21,804 nt of DNA, taken from positions 1 to 21,804 of the forward strand of contig CANOBT010000096.1 in assembly GCA_947564305.1 (NCBI GenBank), in the 5' to 3' direction. The notes beneath the pieces were generated by a model. The model was not told the DNA's origin, made no database searches, and saw only the letters and a program-made list of their open reading frames with translations. The DNA comes from an uncultured Lachnospiraceae bacterium (GTDB lineage Bacteria > Bacillota_A > Clostridia > Lachnospirales > Lachnospiraceae). Below, in pieces: positions 1-6,827 of the stretch; positions within the stretch are counted from its first letter, which is position 1; each line of letters opens with the position of its first letter. The position numbers and the translations under genes are program-made.

Positions 1-173
1 AAATAGCAATTATAGTCATTTTTAATTGCATTCCTAAAGCTCAATCTAATTTGTTGCTCTGTGCTTAATCCATGATAATATGTAGCCACTTTTGTCGAAA
101 ATTTCCAATATCCATATATTAAAATAGAAACAAAGAATACAAGACAAATTACTTTTAATAAAAATTTTTTCAT
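1..173 (-). CDS. 5' end of a secreted/membrane-anchored protein, cut by the window edge
   Basis: Only the first 57 codons are present. The start is an ATG 16 bases after the MBOAT gene stop, with AGAAGG about 12 bases upstream. Residues about 4-22 form one hydrophobic segment after a KK pair, which reads as a signal anchor; then comes a polar stretch ending NDYNCY. By position this resembles the SGNH-hydrolase-like or DUF1574-like partners that often follow MBOAT acyltransferases in glycan O-acylation operons, in which an extracytoplasmic protein works with the membrane acyltransferase. That role rests on position and topology only, because the catalytic region lies outside the window. The gene itself is well supported; its function is a guess. 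Confidence 0.6.
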   Translation of the reverse strand, partial: MKKFLLKVICLVFFVSILIYGYWKFSTKVATYYHGLSTEQQIRLSFRNAIKNDYNCY

Positions 174-619
174 ATGTTCAATACCTTCTCTAAAATTGGA
201 AATATATAAAACTACTTTCACCTATATGGGCTTCAAATGCAATATCCAAAACAAAAACGACATATATAAACCATCGAACCATGACTTTTTTTCTTGAAAT
301 CCACTCAATAACATCTCTTTTTATCGAAAAAAAGTCATATAAAGCTAAAATACTAAGTGATCTTAATATTGGAATGCTTGTGGCAAAATTTAAGCCTAAC
401 GTATTTGAAAATATATTTTTTTCATTTTGTAATCCAGGCAGCAAATGTTTTATTAAATATAATGCATCTGCCAACGAATCTGCCCTAAAAAATACCCATG
501 CAATATTGCAGAAACCAAACACAAATAATACTGATATTATTTTCCCAATTTTACTGTTTCGGAATAATTTTAATGGCTTTTCCATTACATTTTCAATTAT
601 TTGAGCTACTCCATGAATA

Positions 620-626
620 CCCCCCC
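620..626 (-). repeat. G7 tract in the MBOAT gene, currently in frame
   Basis: Seven G on the coding strand, preceded by six T, encode part of the conserved FWGGIHG motif. Conserved residues on both sides are in the same frame, so this tract is neutral now, but a one-base slip would remove the C-terminal half of the enzyme. Confidence 0.75.
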
Positions 627-956
627 AAAAAACAAACGTCCAATCCGCTCCATGCCATAAGCCGCTTATCAAAAATGTTAAGAGCAGATTCATATAATGT
701 CTGCCCTTACTGCATCGACTACCACCTAATGGGAAATATATATAGTCCCTAAACCATGTAGATAAAGAAATGTGCCATTTGTTCCAAAACTCTTTCAAGG
801 AAGAGGAAAAATACGGACTACTAAAATTAGTCATCAAATTTATCCCCATTAATTTTGAACAACCTATTGCTATATCCGAATATCCTGAAAAATCACAATA
901 TATCTGAATCGTAAAAAACATAACTGCTATGGCCAGATCAAATCCTCCATATTCGC

Positions 957-966
957 TCAAATCAAA
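957..966 (-). repeat. Tandem duplication of TTTGA that breaks the MBOAT gene
   Basis: The coding strand reads TCATC-TTTGA-TTTGA-GCGAA. With two copies, translation gives S-S-L-I-stop. With one copy it gives S-S-L-S-E-Y-G-G, which joins the two halves of the acyltransferase exactly. The stop TGA is formed by the second copy. Confidence 0.85.
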
Positions 967-1640
967 GATGAATATACAGCATCTACATAAACAGCTAATA
1001 CATCAGCAATACATTTTTTTTTAAAATATCCCCATGCCATTAATTTCAGCCCATATGTTGCCTTTTTATAGTCGAAGAATTGTTCTTTTTTTATTTGAGG
1101 TAAAAGATTTTCGGTTCTTTCAATTGGACCAGCCACCAATTGTGGAAAAAAAGAAATAAAAGTAGCATAAATACCAAAATGATATTCTGGATTCACTGTT
1201 CCTTTATACACATCTATTACATAGCTAAGCGTTTGGAAAGTATAAAATGAAATTCCAACTGGCAGAAGAACTTTAATAAGTATTGGATTGAGCTGGATTG
1301 ATAATCTATTAAGTAAATTAAAAATTGAGTTACAGAAAAAATTATAATACTTAAAAATAAATAAAATTCCCAGGCATATACTTAATGTCAATACTAGAAT
1401 TAATCGTTTTATTTTTATTCTTTCTGTTTTTTCTAACAAAATTGCGGCAAAATATGAAACAGTTGTTGTTGTAAAGATCAACACTACATATTTTACATTC
1501 CAACTCATGTAAAAGTAATAACTTGATATTAGTAGCAAAATCCATCTAAACTTATGAGGAAGAATCCAATATATGCAAAACACTATTGGTAAAAACAAAA
1601 TGAATTGAGATGAATTAAAATTCATAAAAACACCCTTTAC

Positions 1641-1925
1641 TTTTTTTACTGTCTGCGCTATATATTGCCGGACAGTTATCCCACTGTTCGTACACAAAAT
1701 TGTATCCACTATAATATCTTTAAATCTGGCTTCTTCTAATACATTTTCCAGATTATCTTTCTCATAAAAGTGATATCCCCTTATTCTGGAGCAAACCCTC
1801 CAGTATGTCTGTATAAATATCCCCCTCTACTTCTCAGCCCAGCTCGTAGCCGTAGGTCGCCTTCCTAGAGCATACTGGAGCCAACTTTTCACCTATTTTC
1901 AAAATCTGGTAAGCATAACTACACA
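1641..1925 (-). pseudogene. Degenerate C-terminal fragment of a SAM methyltransferase
   Basis: This stretch has no intact gene but matches the last ~95 residues of the methyltransferase at 14830-15493 once frameshifts are allowed. Readable pieces include YQILKIGEKLAPVC, FYEKDNLENVLEEARFKDII and TVRQYIAQTVKK, against YRILKKGGRLATVC, FYGKEDLEDILTEVGFKDII and TVQQYVAQATK in the intact gene. Identity is roughly 60% over the best part by eye, so it is an old paralogue rather than a recent copy. The stop codon is lost and the frame runs into the MBOAT start at 1625. Several frameshifts and stops lie around 1800-1880. The N-terminal half, including the SAM-binding motif, is gone. Confidence 0.85.
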
Positions 1926-1969
1926 AAGACCAATAAATTTTCAAAAAAACTTTAAAAAAATACCTTTGG

Positions 1970-2069
1970 AACAAATTTATCAGCCCTTTCTCTGATATGT
2001 TAATCTAAAATACTCTATATATAAAAAGGATATAATATTCTCTATTACACCCCATAATTTTTCTATCAT
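1970..2069 (-). pseudogene. 5' fragment of a second GtrA-like gene
   Basis: The ATG at 2069 begins MIEKLWGVIENIISF, identical to the start of the intact GtrA gene at 3991, and the first 41 bases are identical. A one-base length change in the following C/T run (CC+T5 here, C+T7 in the intact gene) shifts the frame; homology continues to about NLFQ and then ends. The bases just upstream (to about 2113) also resemble those upstream of the intact gene, so the fragment carries its old left flank. Confidence 0.9.
2029..2069 (-). repeat. 41-bp exact direct repeat, copy A (GtrA 5' end)
   Basis: Identical to 3951-3991 in the same orientation, 1922 bp apart. It covers the first 13-14 codons of GtrA. 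Recombination between the copies would delete the acyltransferase gene and the FdtA/GtrA remnants. Confidence 0.9.
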
Positions 2070-2113
2070 CCCATTTTTGCCTCCACTCTATCTTCTTGAT
2101 TTTTATCTATCCG

Positions 2114-3153
2114 TCATACCATTTTAATTTCTTTCATAATATCCACAAAAAACTTTTTTATCTTTCTTAAAATAATTTCTAACAAAACGGGACATGTAAT
2201 GATAAATGCAAGACAAAACCACCCGTTAATTTTTCCCGGTATTTCAAACCAATTCTGATATATTGATAAAAAAAGCATATGGTATAAAAAAATATAGAGT
2301 GTATGTCTACCCATTAAGTCAAATGGTTTCAAAACTTTCTTTCCCATCTCTCCCGAAACAATTTCTATTCCCCCTACAACTTCCTTGAACCAAAAAAACA
2401 AAAGAACTGTTTCGAGCGCATTGGCCCATGTCATGCGGACCTGATTCCCATTAAACATTGGTTTTAGTATCAGATTCCAACCCTGATTGACAAAAAAATA
2501 CTGCCAGAGTAAAATCAATCCCGTATTTAATGTGGATACTGCAATACGATAGTTTTTCTTCCCAATCTTCCAGCTACATCTTTTCACAAACATTCCCAAA
2601 AACCAAAAGGAAAGCCATGGTCCTGCAAACAGGCTTCCTCCTCCAAGGGCTATATCAAAGATGTTTGTCAAATGCGTCGTAACATAACATACAGCAAGAA
2701 TTGACAGCCATGCTGTCATATATCGGAATACTACATTCTTTTCCTCGCACCACTGAACAATACCACAAAGTATCGGCGTGGCCAGTACAAGCTGTATATA
2801 AACGGCAACATAATATAAAGGTCCTGTAGCATCAAAATGAATTAGATGTGACAATAATTTCGTCGCATTTAAAAATTGATTATTATAAAAAACATATACA
2901 GCTGTTGCAAAAAGATAGGGGACAACTATTTCCTTAATCCTCTTTTTTACAATCACCACTCCCCTGTTCTCATAAGATAACATGGCATTATATCCACCAA
3001 TCATAACAAACAGCGCCACAGCCCACCACACACTATAAAAAATATCAATATCTGTGTATGCATAACCTTCCACATGCTGGAGCACTACCCCCCCGCGGAA
3101 AATGCCTTCGCCACATTGATCCAGACCTTATTTCCCTTCCTATACGCTATCAT
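2114..3153 (-). CDS. Acyltransferase-3 family membrane protein, out of frame at a G7 tract (probable phase-OFF allele)
   Basis: Integral membrane acyltransferase of the OafA/Acyltransferase_3 type, expected to O-acetylate a surface glycan. The downstream frame (3085-2114) shows about nine hydrophobic segments and SVWWAVALFVMIGGYNAML. It opens at GTG with VLQHVEG, which lacks most of the first membrane helix. Upstream in another frame, ATG 3153 reads MIAYRKGNKVWINVAKAFSA, the expected family N-terminus, then hits TAG right after seven G. With eight G the frames join as FSAGGVVLQHVEG and give a 346-residue protein. ATG 3153 overlaps the stop of the FdtA remnant (ATGA), which supports it as the native, translationally coupled start. 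As assembled the gene is OFF or makes an N-truncated product from the GTG. A sequencing miscount in the G run is the main alternative. Confidence 0.85.
3088..3094 (-). repeat. G7 tract near the 5' end of the acyltransferase gene
   Basis: Seven G on the coding strand, about codons 20-22 from ATG 3153. G8 (or G5) would fuse the N-terminal frame to the main frame; G7 gives an immediate TAG. This is the arrangement expected of a slipped-strand ON/OFF switch. Confidence 0.8.
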
Positions 3154-3357
3154 CTGTCCCTCTTTCTCAGGAAAAGCTCATAATCCCTGATATATTCCTC
3201 GGAGTCATAATGTTCACTGGCAATGCAGAGCAGTACAGAGTCTTCCGAAAAATCATACATCTCCTTCCATAACATAGGCGGTATGGAAAGCCCGACATAC
3301 GGCTTGTCCATAACAAACACTTCCTCATCCCCTTGTTTCCTGCTTCTTATCGAAATA
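3150..3357 (-). pseudogene. 3' fragment of a second FdtA-like cupin gene
   Basis: Open for about 68 codons without a start. It reads VFVMDKPYVGLSIPPMLW, then KEMYDFSEDSVLLC, against VFVMDKPHVGLYIPPMLW and KEMYDFSEDSVLLC in the intact cupin gene to its right. It ends DYELFLRKRDR with a TGA overlapping the acyltransferase ATG at 3153. A 45-bp run is identical to the intact gene. The N-terminal half, with the sugar-binding His region, is missing, and at its left boundary the sequence passes into a GtrA remnant. It is a remnant, but its end still shows how the acyltransferase was once coupled to an FdtA-like gene. Confidence 0.9.
3241..3285 (-). repeat. 45-bp exact direct repeat, copy A (FdtA)
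   Basis: Identical to 4168-4212 in the same orientation, 927 bp apart, within the FdtA remnant. Exchange here would remove the intact GtrA gene and create a full-length chimeric FdtA gene coupled to the acyltransferase. Confidence 0.9.
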
Positions 3358-3440
3358 TCTACAGCTTATTTAAAAAGAAGTTAGCCGGTATTGTAATCAG
3401 CAAATTTAAGATCAGCACTGCTTCCTTTACAAACCGAAAC
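3347..3440 (-). pseudogene. 3' fragment of a third GtrA-like gene
   Basis: The minus strand reads LILNLLITIPANFFLNKL, then a TAG stop, then IFR and TAA. This matches the GtrA C-terminus LINLGVTIPVNFLVNKFWAYR, with the conserved Trp codon changed to TAG. Homology fades upstream of about 3440, though a few GtrA-like residues may continue towards 3490. It lies directly after the stop of the intact GtrA gene, so two GtrA ends sit side by side, and it joins the FdtA fragment at about 3347-3357. Because it is short and degenerate the call rests on the TIPxNFxxNK motif and the end-of-gene position. Confidence 0.7.
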
Positions 3441-3520
3441 TACCAGATGTCCATTGATGAATTCTTAACAGGTATTACTATTGTAGCAAGACTCCTATAT
3501 CAATTTTTATAAAATCTATG

Positions 3521-3991
3521 TTATTTCCTATATGCCCAAAACTTATTTACCAAAAAATTGACAGGTATAGTCACCCCTAAATTGATAAGCGGTGCAACGG
3601 CAGAAGGAATCTCGCATACCTCTATCCACAATGCCAGCAGAATATTACCCAATATTATACCCGTGCCTGCATAAGAGACATATGTTTTTAAAAAAGTTTT
3701 CCACCAGACGCGTTTTTCACCAGATACAAAAACATATTTATTGTTCCAGTAATAAGAATTAATTACACTTACCGTAAATCCAGTGACATTCGCCGGAGTA
3801 TAATGCATTCCCCAACATATAAATATCAAATAAACAGCATAACTAATGAAACTGTTAACAATTCCTACAAGTCCGAATTTAATAAACTGGAATAAATTTA
3901 CCAAATCCTTCTCCGATATGTTAATTCTGAATACTCTATATATAAAAAAAGATATAATATTCTCTATTACACCCCATAATTTTTCTATCAT
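3521..3991 (-). CDS. GtrA-family membrane protein (polyprenyl-phosphate-sugar flippase type)
   Basis: Small membrane protein of 156 residues with four predicted helices (about 36-60, 65-85, 105-128 and 131-152) and the family signatures INSYYWNNKYVF and TIPVNFLVNKFWAYR. GtrA proteins are thought to translocate a polyprenyl-phosphate-linked sugar made by a GtrB-type glycosyltransferase; the matching GT2 is at 6824-7789 in the same gene string. The N-terminal ~30 residues before the first helix are longer than usual. The start ATG overlaps a short coding-like tail (TGA in ATGA) that does not belong to the cupin gene upstream and looks like the residue of a lost gene. Its first 41 bases are duplicated at 2029-2069. 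Confidence 0.9.
   Translation of the reverse strand: MIEKLWGVIENIISFFIYRVFRINISEKDLVNLFQFIKFGLVGIVNSFISYAVYLIFICWGMHYTPANVTGFTVSVINSYYWNNKYVFVSGEKRVWWKTFLKTYVSYAGTGIILGNILLALWIEVCEIPSAVAPLINLGVTIPVNFLVNKFWAYRK
3951..3991 (-). repeat. 41-bp exact direct repeat, copy B (GtrA 5' end)
   Basis: Partner of 2029-2069; lies at the start of the intact GtrA gene. Confidence 0.9.
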
Positions 3992-4055
3992 TTCATCTTT
4001 TCATCCACTTTTTCTACTTGTTTTTTTATCTTCCCTACATTAAACCCAGATATTA

Positions 4056-4490
4056 CTATCTTTTCCACATATGGTCAATTAGTTCCACCTCTTTCTGGAA
4101 AAATCTATAATCTCTAATATATTCCTCCGGATCATAATGCTCACTGGCCAAACAGAGCAATACGGAATCTTCCGAAAAATCATACATCTCCTTCCATAAC
4201 ATAGGCGGTATGTAAAGCCCAACATGCGGCTTGTCCATAACAAACACTGTCTCATCCCCCTTTCCATTTTTTATCCGGACTTTACTCATGCCCGCCACAT
4301 TGATCAGCAGAAATTCTGTTTTTCTATTCGCATGGCATCCTCTTACAACTGTTCTTCCAGAACCAAAAATGTAAAATACCCTTTTCGGTTCAAACGGAAT
4401 ATCTATCCCCCCGTCACAAATCACAAGGCTCCCCCTATCATCCCCAACCAGCCTACACTCAATTTCTCTGGCTTCCATTGTCTTTTTCAT
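4056..4490 (-). CDS. FdtA/WxcM-C-like cupin, sugar 3,4-ketoisomerase family
   Basis: Single-domain cupin of about 144 residues. FdtA/QdtA/WxcM-C proteins isomerise dTDP-4-keto-6-deoxyglucose to the 3-keto sugar. Family features seen are DDRGSLVICD, IPFEPKRVFYI, VVRGCHANRKTEFLLIN and PHVGLYIPPMLWKEM. The usual RGxHAH motif is RGCHAN here: the first His (residue 53) is kept but the second is Asn (residue 55), so classical ketoisomerase activity is uncertain. The start at 4490 is chosen because GGAGG lies six bases upstream. An alternative ATG at 4532 overlaps the HAD stop as ATGA but has no clear ribosome site and adds 14 unconserved residues. The next gene is 64 bases downstream. A 3' copy remains at 3150-3357. 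Confidence 0.85.
   Translation of the reverse strand: MKKTMEAREIECRLVGDDRGSLVICDGGIDIPFEPKRVFYIFGSGRTVVRGCHANRKTEFLLINVAGMSKVRIKNGKGDETVFVMDKPHVGLYIPPMLWKEMYDFSEDSVLLCLASEHYDPEEYIRDYRFFQKEVELIDHMWKR
4168..4212 (-). repeat. 45-bp exact direct repeat, copy B (FdtA)
   Basis: Partner of 3241-3285; lies in the C-terminal half of the intact FdtA-like gene. Confidence 0.9.
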
Positions 4491-4496
4491 CATCTG

Positions 4497-4501
4497 CCTC
4501 C
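4497..4501 (-). promoter_or_regulatory. Ribosome binding site deciding the FdtA-like start
   Basis: GGAGG lies six bases before the ATG at 4490 (three before an adjacent ATG at 4493). It favours this pair over the ATG at 4532 that overlaps the upstream stop. Confidence 0.65.
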
Positions 4502-4528
4502 GTCTACCCTGCTCCACTTGTATCATTT

Positions 4529-5155
4529 TCATTTTTCAAGGATGATACCATTCATTTCATTCAGGGCTCTTATATAAAAGTCAGTTTTCACCTTATCTGT
4601 TCTTAAGGGTCCCCTCTCTATGAGCACTCCTGAAATTCCGAGATGCAAAGCAGCATCCATATCCTCAGCACTGTCTCCCACAAAAATCGCCTTGCCTATT
4701 TCTATTCCCGCCATCCGTATTGCATCTGCTTTTGTGCACTTTCGGAACGTTGAGATAACCTTTTCAAACATATCCCGAATATTCAGGCGCTGCAGCTCCG
4801 ATTCTAATTCCTTATAACACTGGCGATTTGTCACAACATGCATCTTAATCCCAAGACCTTTCAGTTCCGCAATCGCACCTGCAACATCTCCAAACAGGAC
4901 GTCCATTTCAAGGAGGTCTTCCCTTTCAACATTTTCCAGCCATCTTCGGCTAAACTCTTCATCAGAGTACTTCGAGAAGCATATTTCCCTTAACATCCTG
5001 CTCTGGTTAAATCCCATATCCTTTAACTTCCAGTATCCATCATATGACAATTTGCAATCAGTCAATTCAACAAATAACCGGTAAAGACGCCATCTCGGAT
5101 TGACCAGCGTTCCATCCAAATCAAAAAAGATGGTATCAATTCTATTACTTCCCAA
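4529..5155 (-). CDS. HAD-superfamily hydrolase (Gph-like phosphatase)
   Basis: Cytosolic phosphatase-type protein of 208 residues. HAD motif I is FFDLDGT with nucleophile Asp12 and acid/base Asp14; motif II is VVTNR (Thr108); the motif III Lys is near residue 141; motif IV is FVGDSAEDMDAA (Asp160, Asp164). A helical cap lies between motifs I and II, as in phosphoglycolate-phosphatase-like enzymes. The start is TTG, overlapping the end of the TPP enzyme gene by 11 bases, with GGAGG nine bases upstream; no ATG is available before motif I. The natural substrate cannot be read from sequence. Its place between the TPP enzyme and the sugar cupin suggests removal of a phosphate from an intermediate of the same pathway, which is inference. 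Confidence 0.88.
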   Translation of the reverse strand: MGSNRIDTIFFDLDGTLVNPRWRLYRLFVELTDCKLSYDGYWKLKDMGFNQSRMLREICFSKYSDEEFSRRWLENVEREDLLEMDVLFGDVAGAIAELKGLGIKMHVVTNRQCYKELESELQRLNIRDMFEKVISTFRKCTKADAIRMAGIEIGKAIFVGDSAEDMDAALHLGISGVLIERGPLRTDKVKTDFYIRALNEMNGIILEK

Positions 5156-6827
5156 TTACCATCGCCTCCGGATGCTCCTGCATGAATTCCTTCCAGTTTT
5201 TTAAATGGGTATCCATCGGAAGTCTACAATCAATAATAATTGCTTTACTGTCGTTTAACGCCTCCCCTACTCTTATAAATTCAGTTTCCGAAGAAATAGC
5301 CAAATATTCCAAGTCATATAATTCAGCCACCTTTTTCAAATCCACACATGTAAATTCTTTCTCGTTGCTGCCAACATAATTATTGTTATAATAAATTTTC
5401 TGGACTTCACGCATCATTCCTAGAGTGTTATTATTAAATACGACAAACTTTATATCCAACGCATGCAGCTTCACAAACTGTAATTCCTGTAGGTTCATAT
5501 GGAATCCGCCATCCCCCGAAAAAGAAACCACCACCTGATCGGGGCATGCCATTTTTGCACCAATCGCCGCTGGAAGCGAAAACCCCATAGAGGCATATCC
5601 GCTGGATGTCACCAAGCGCTGTCTTCCCTTAGGTATAAGCCCCTGGCACACCCACATTGTATTCTGTCCGACATCATTCGTAAAAATTGCATCTTCTGGC
5701 AGATGTTCCCCTATATATTCTACCAATCTTAATGGATCAATACCCTCATTATTTACGTGCAGATCCTCCTTATACCGTTCTTTCCAGTTGAATATACATG
5801 CCTTCCACTTATTGTAATCTGGAATCCTTTTCCTTTCTATCGACTCATTAAGCAGTCCTAATAATTTCTTAACATCGGCCTGTACAGACATAAACTGCGG
5901 CAGTACTCTGCCCAGTTCCTTTTCATCTATATCTATATGAATTACCTTTGCATGTGTGAATTCATTGACAAATTTTCCTGCCTGCTGCTCCCCGAATCTT
6001 GTTCCAAGTGCGATAAGCAGATCTGCATTATACAAAGCAAGATTAGCTTCCGGCAAACCATAAAAACCACTTGACCCCAATGACAGGGAACAAGCATCAT
6101 GTCCATTAAGTGTAGTGACTGTCGGAATATCCGTCTTACTTACAAATTCAAACAGTTCTTTTTCCGCATCAGCCGTATGGATGCCTCCACCGGCAATGAT
6201 TACTGGTTTCTCTGACGCATAAATCTCATTGCAGATGTCAGTAATTATCTCTTGCTTGACTACACCGCCCTGATTTTCTTCAGGATAAAAGTGTAAAAAT
6301 TCCTCAGGCACTTCCTCAAACTGAATATCCATTGGAACATCAATAAGAACAGATCCCTTACGTCCCTCATTTGCAATATGGAACGCTTTTTCCAATTCAT
6401 ATCCTATCTTCCCCGGCTCCGTAATCTGTACAGCATATTTTGTAATTGGTGCAGCAATACTTACTATATCAAGATCCTGAAAGCCATTAAGCCTCACTCC
6501 GGGATTATTTTCCAGATGAGCCAGCCTGTCCTGCCCGGTGATTATCATAAGAGGGATGGAATCAAGATATGCATCTGCACATCCCGCCAGTGCATTTACA
6601 GCACCCGGTCCCGATGTCACGAGCACTACCCCCATTTTATGGAGCACTCTTCCATATGCATCCGCGGCAAACGATGATGCCTGCTCGTGAAATCCCTGAT
6701 AATACTCAATTCCATCCGTCAAAGATATTTCATCAGCTATTTTAAGCATCATGCTGCCATCATATCCAAAGACATGCGTGATGCCCTTGTCTCTCAAAAA
6801 TTCAGCAATATAACGTGCTACTATCAT
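5145..6827 (-). CDS. Thiamine-diphosphate enzyme, acetolactate-synthase-like
   Basis: Full three-domain TPP enzyme of 560 residues. The N-terminal domain has the catalytic-type Glu in FHEQAS (Glu48) and TSGPGAVNAL (71-80). The middle domain is the usual nucleotide-fold spacer. The C-terminal domain has the TPP/Mg motif starting GDGG (438-441) and ending NNN (465-467). It resembles the catalytic subunit of acetolactate synthase, but the setting is a glycan operon with no IlvN partner. In this setting homologues such as YerE add a two-carbon unit from pyruvate to a keto-sugar to make a branched sugar; that function is a reasonable hypothesis, not shown. It starts with ATGA overlap on the GT2 stop, after a GGGAGGGA site. 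Confidence 0.9.
   Translation of the reverse strand: MIVARYIAEFLRDKGITHVFGYDGSMMLKIADEISLTDGIEYYQGFHEQASSFAADAYGRVLHKMGVVLVTSGPGAVNALAGCADAYLDSIPLMIITGQDRLAHLENNPGVRLNGFQDLDIVSIAAPITKYAVQITEPGKIGYELEKAFHIANEGRKGSVLIDVPMDIQFEEVPEEFLHFYPEENQGGVVKQEIITDICNEIYASEKPVIIAGGGIHTADAEKELFEFVSKTDIPTVTTLNGHDACSLSLGSSGFYGLPEANLALYNADLLIALGTRFGEQQAGKFVNEFTHAKVIHIDIDEKELGRVLPQFMSVQADVKKLLGLLNESIERKRIPDYNKWKACIFNWKERYKEDLHVNNEGIDPLRLVEYIGEHLPEDAIFTNDVGQNTMWVCQGLIPKGRQRLVTSSGYASMGFSLPAAIGAKMACPDQVVVSFSGDGGFHMNLQELQFVKLHALDIKFVVFNNNTLGMMREVQKIYYNNNYVGSNEKEFTCVDLKKVAELYDLEYLAISSETEFIRVGEALNDSKAIIIDCRLPMDTHLKNWKEFMQEHPEAMVIGK

Larger units (their letters stand above)
190..1625 (-). pseudogene. MBOAT-family O-acyltransferase (AlgI-like), interrupted by a pentamer duplication
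   Basis: Polytopic membrane O-acyltransferase that moves an acyl group, typically acetyl, across the membrane onto an extracytoplasmic glycan. The first reading frame (1625-957, about 222 residues) carries the usual N-terminus and the motif LLPVGISFYTFQTLSYVIDV, and stops after VDAVYSSL-I. The second frame (960-190) resumes with SEYGGF and QIYCDFSGYSDIAIG, then KWHIS, the catalytic-type WHG and FWGGIHG. The break falls in one conserved stretch, so this was a single gene. Two tandem TTTGA copies sit at the junction; one copy gives SSLSEYGG in frame and a 476-residue protein, normal for AlgI. The start at 1625 is preferred over an in-frame ATG at 1709: it has AAAGGGTG upstream, and the extra 28 residues come from a methyltransferase remnant. 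A TTG at 960 could in principle restart translation, but would yield half an enzyme. Confidence 0.85.

Noticed and set aside
281..752. Plus-strand open reading frames across the MBOAT gene and similar antisense frames throughout the window
   Set aside because: They lie opposite genes with strong family motifs, have no ribosome sites or recognisable domains, and are composition shadows.
950..970. Programmed -1 ribosomal frameshifting in the MBOAT gene
   Set aside because: No slippery heptamer in the zero frame and no clear downstream structure; the tandem pentamer duplication is a sufficient explanation.
1798..1880. 10-bp inverted repeat (CTCCAGTATG / CATACTGGAG) with a 63-base spacer, considered as a mobile-element end or attachment site
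   Set aside because: Both arms and the spacer align with the body of the methyltransferase remnant, so the repeat is probably incidental.
3333..3512. Plus-strand open stretch that reads like a transposase C-terminus
   Set aside because: The minus strand of the same bases matches the C-terminus of GtrA (TIPANFFLNKL) and of FdtA, which explains the sequence better. No inverted terminal repeats or target duplication were seen.
4402..4413. G6 run in the FdtA-like gene as another contingency tract
   Set aside because: Six bases is short, the frame is intact on both sides, and comparable short runs are expected by chance.
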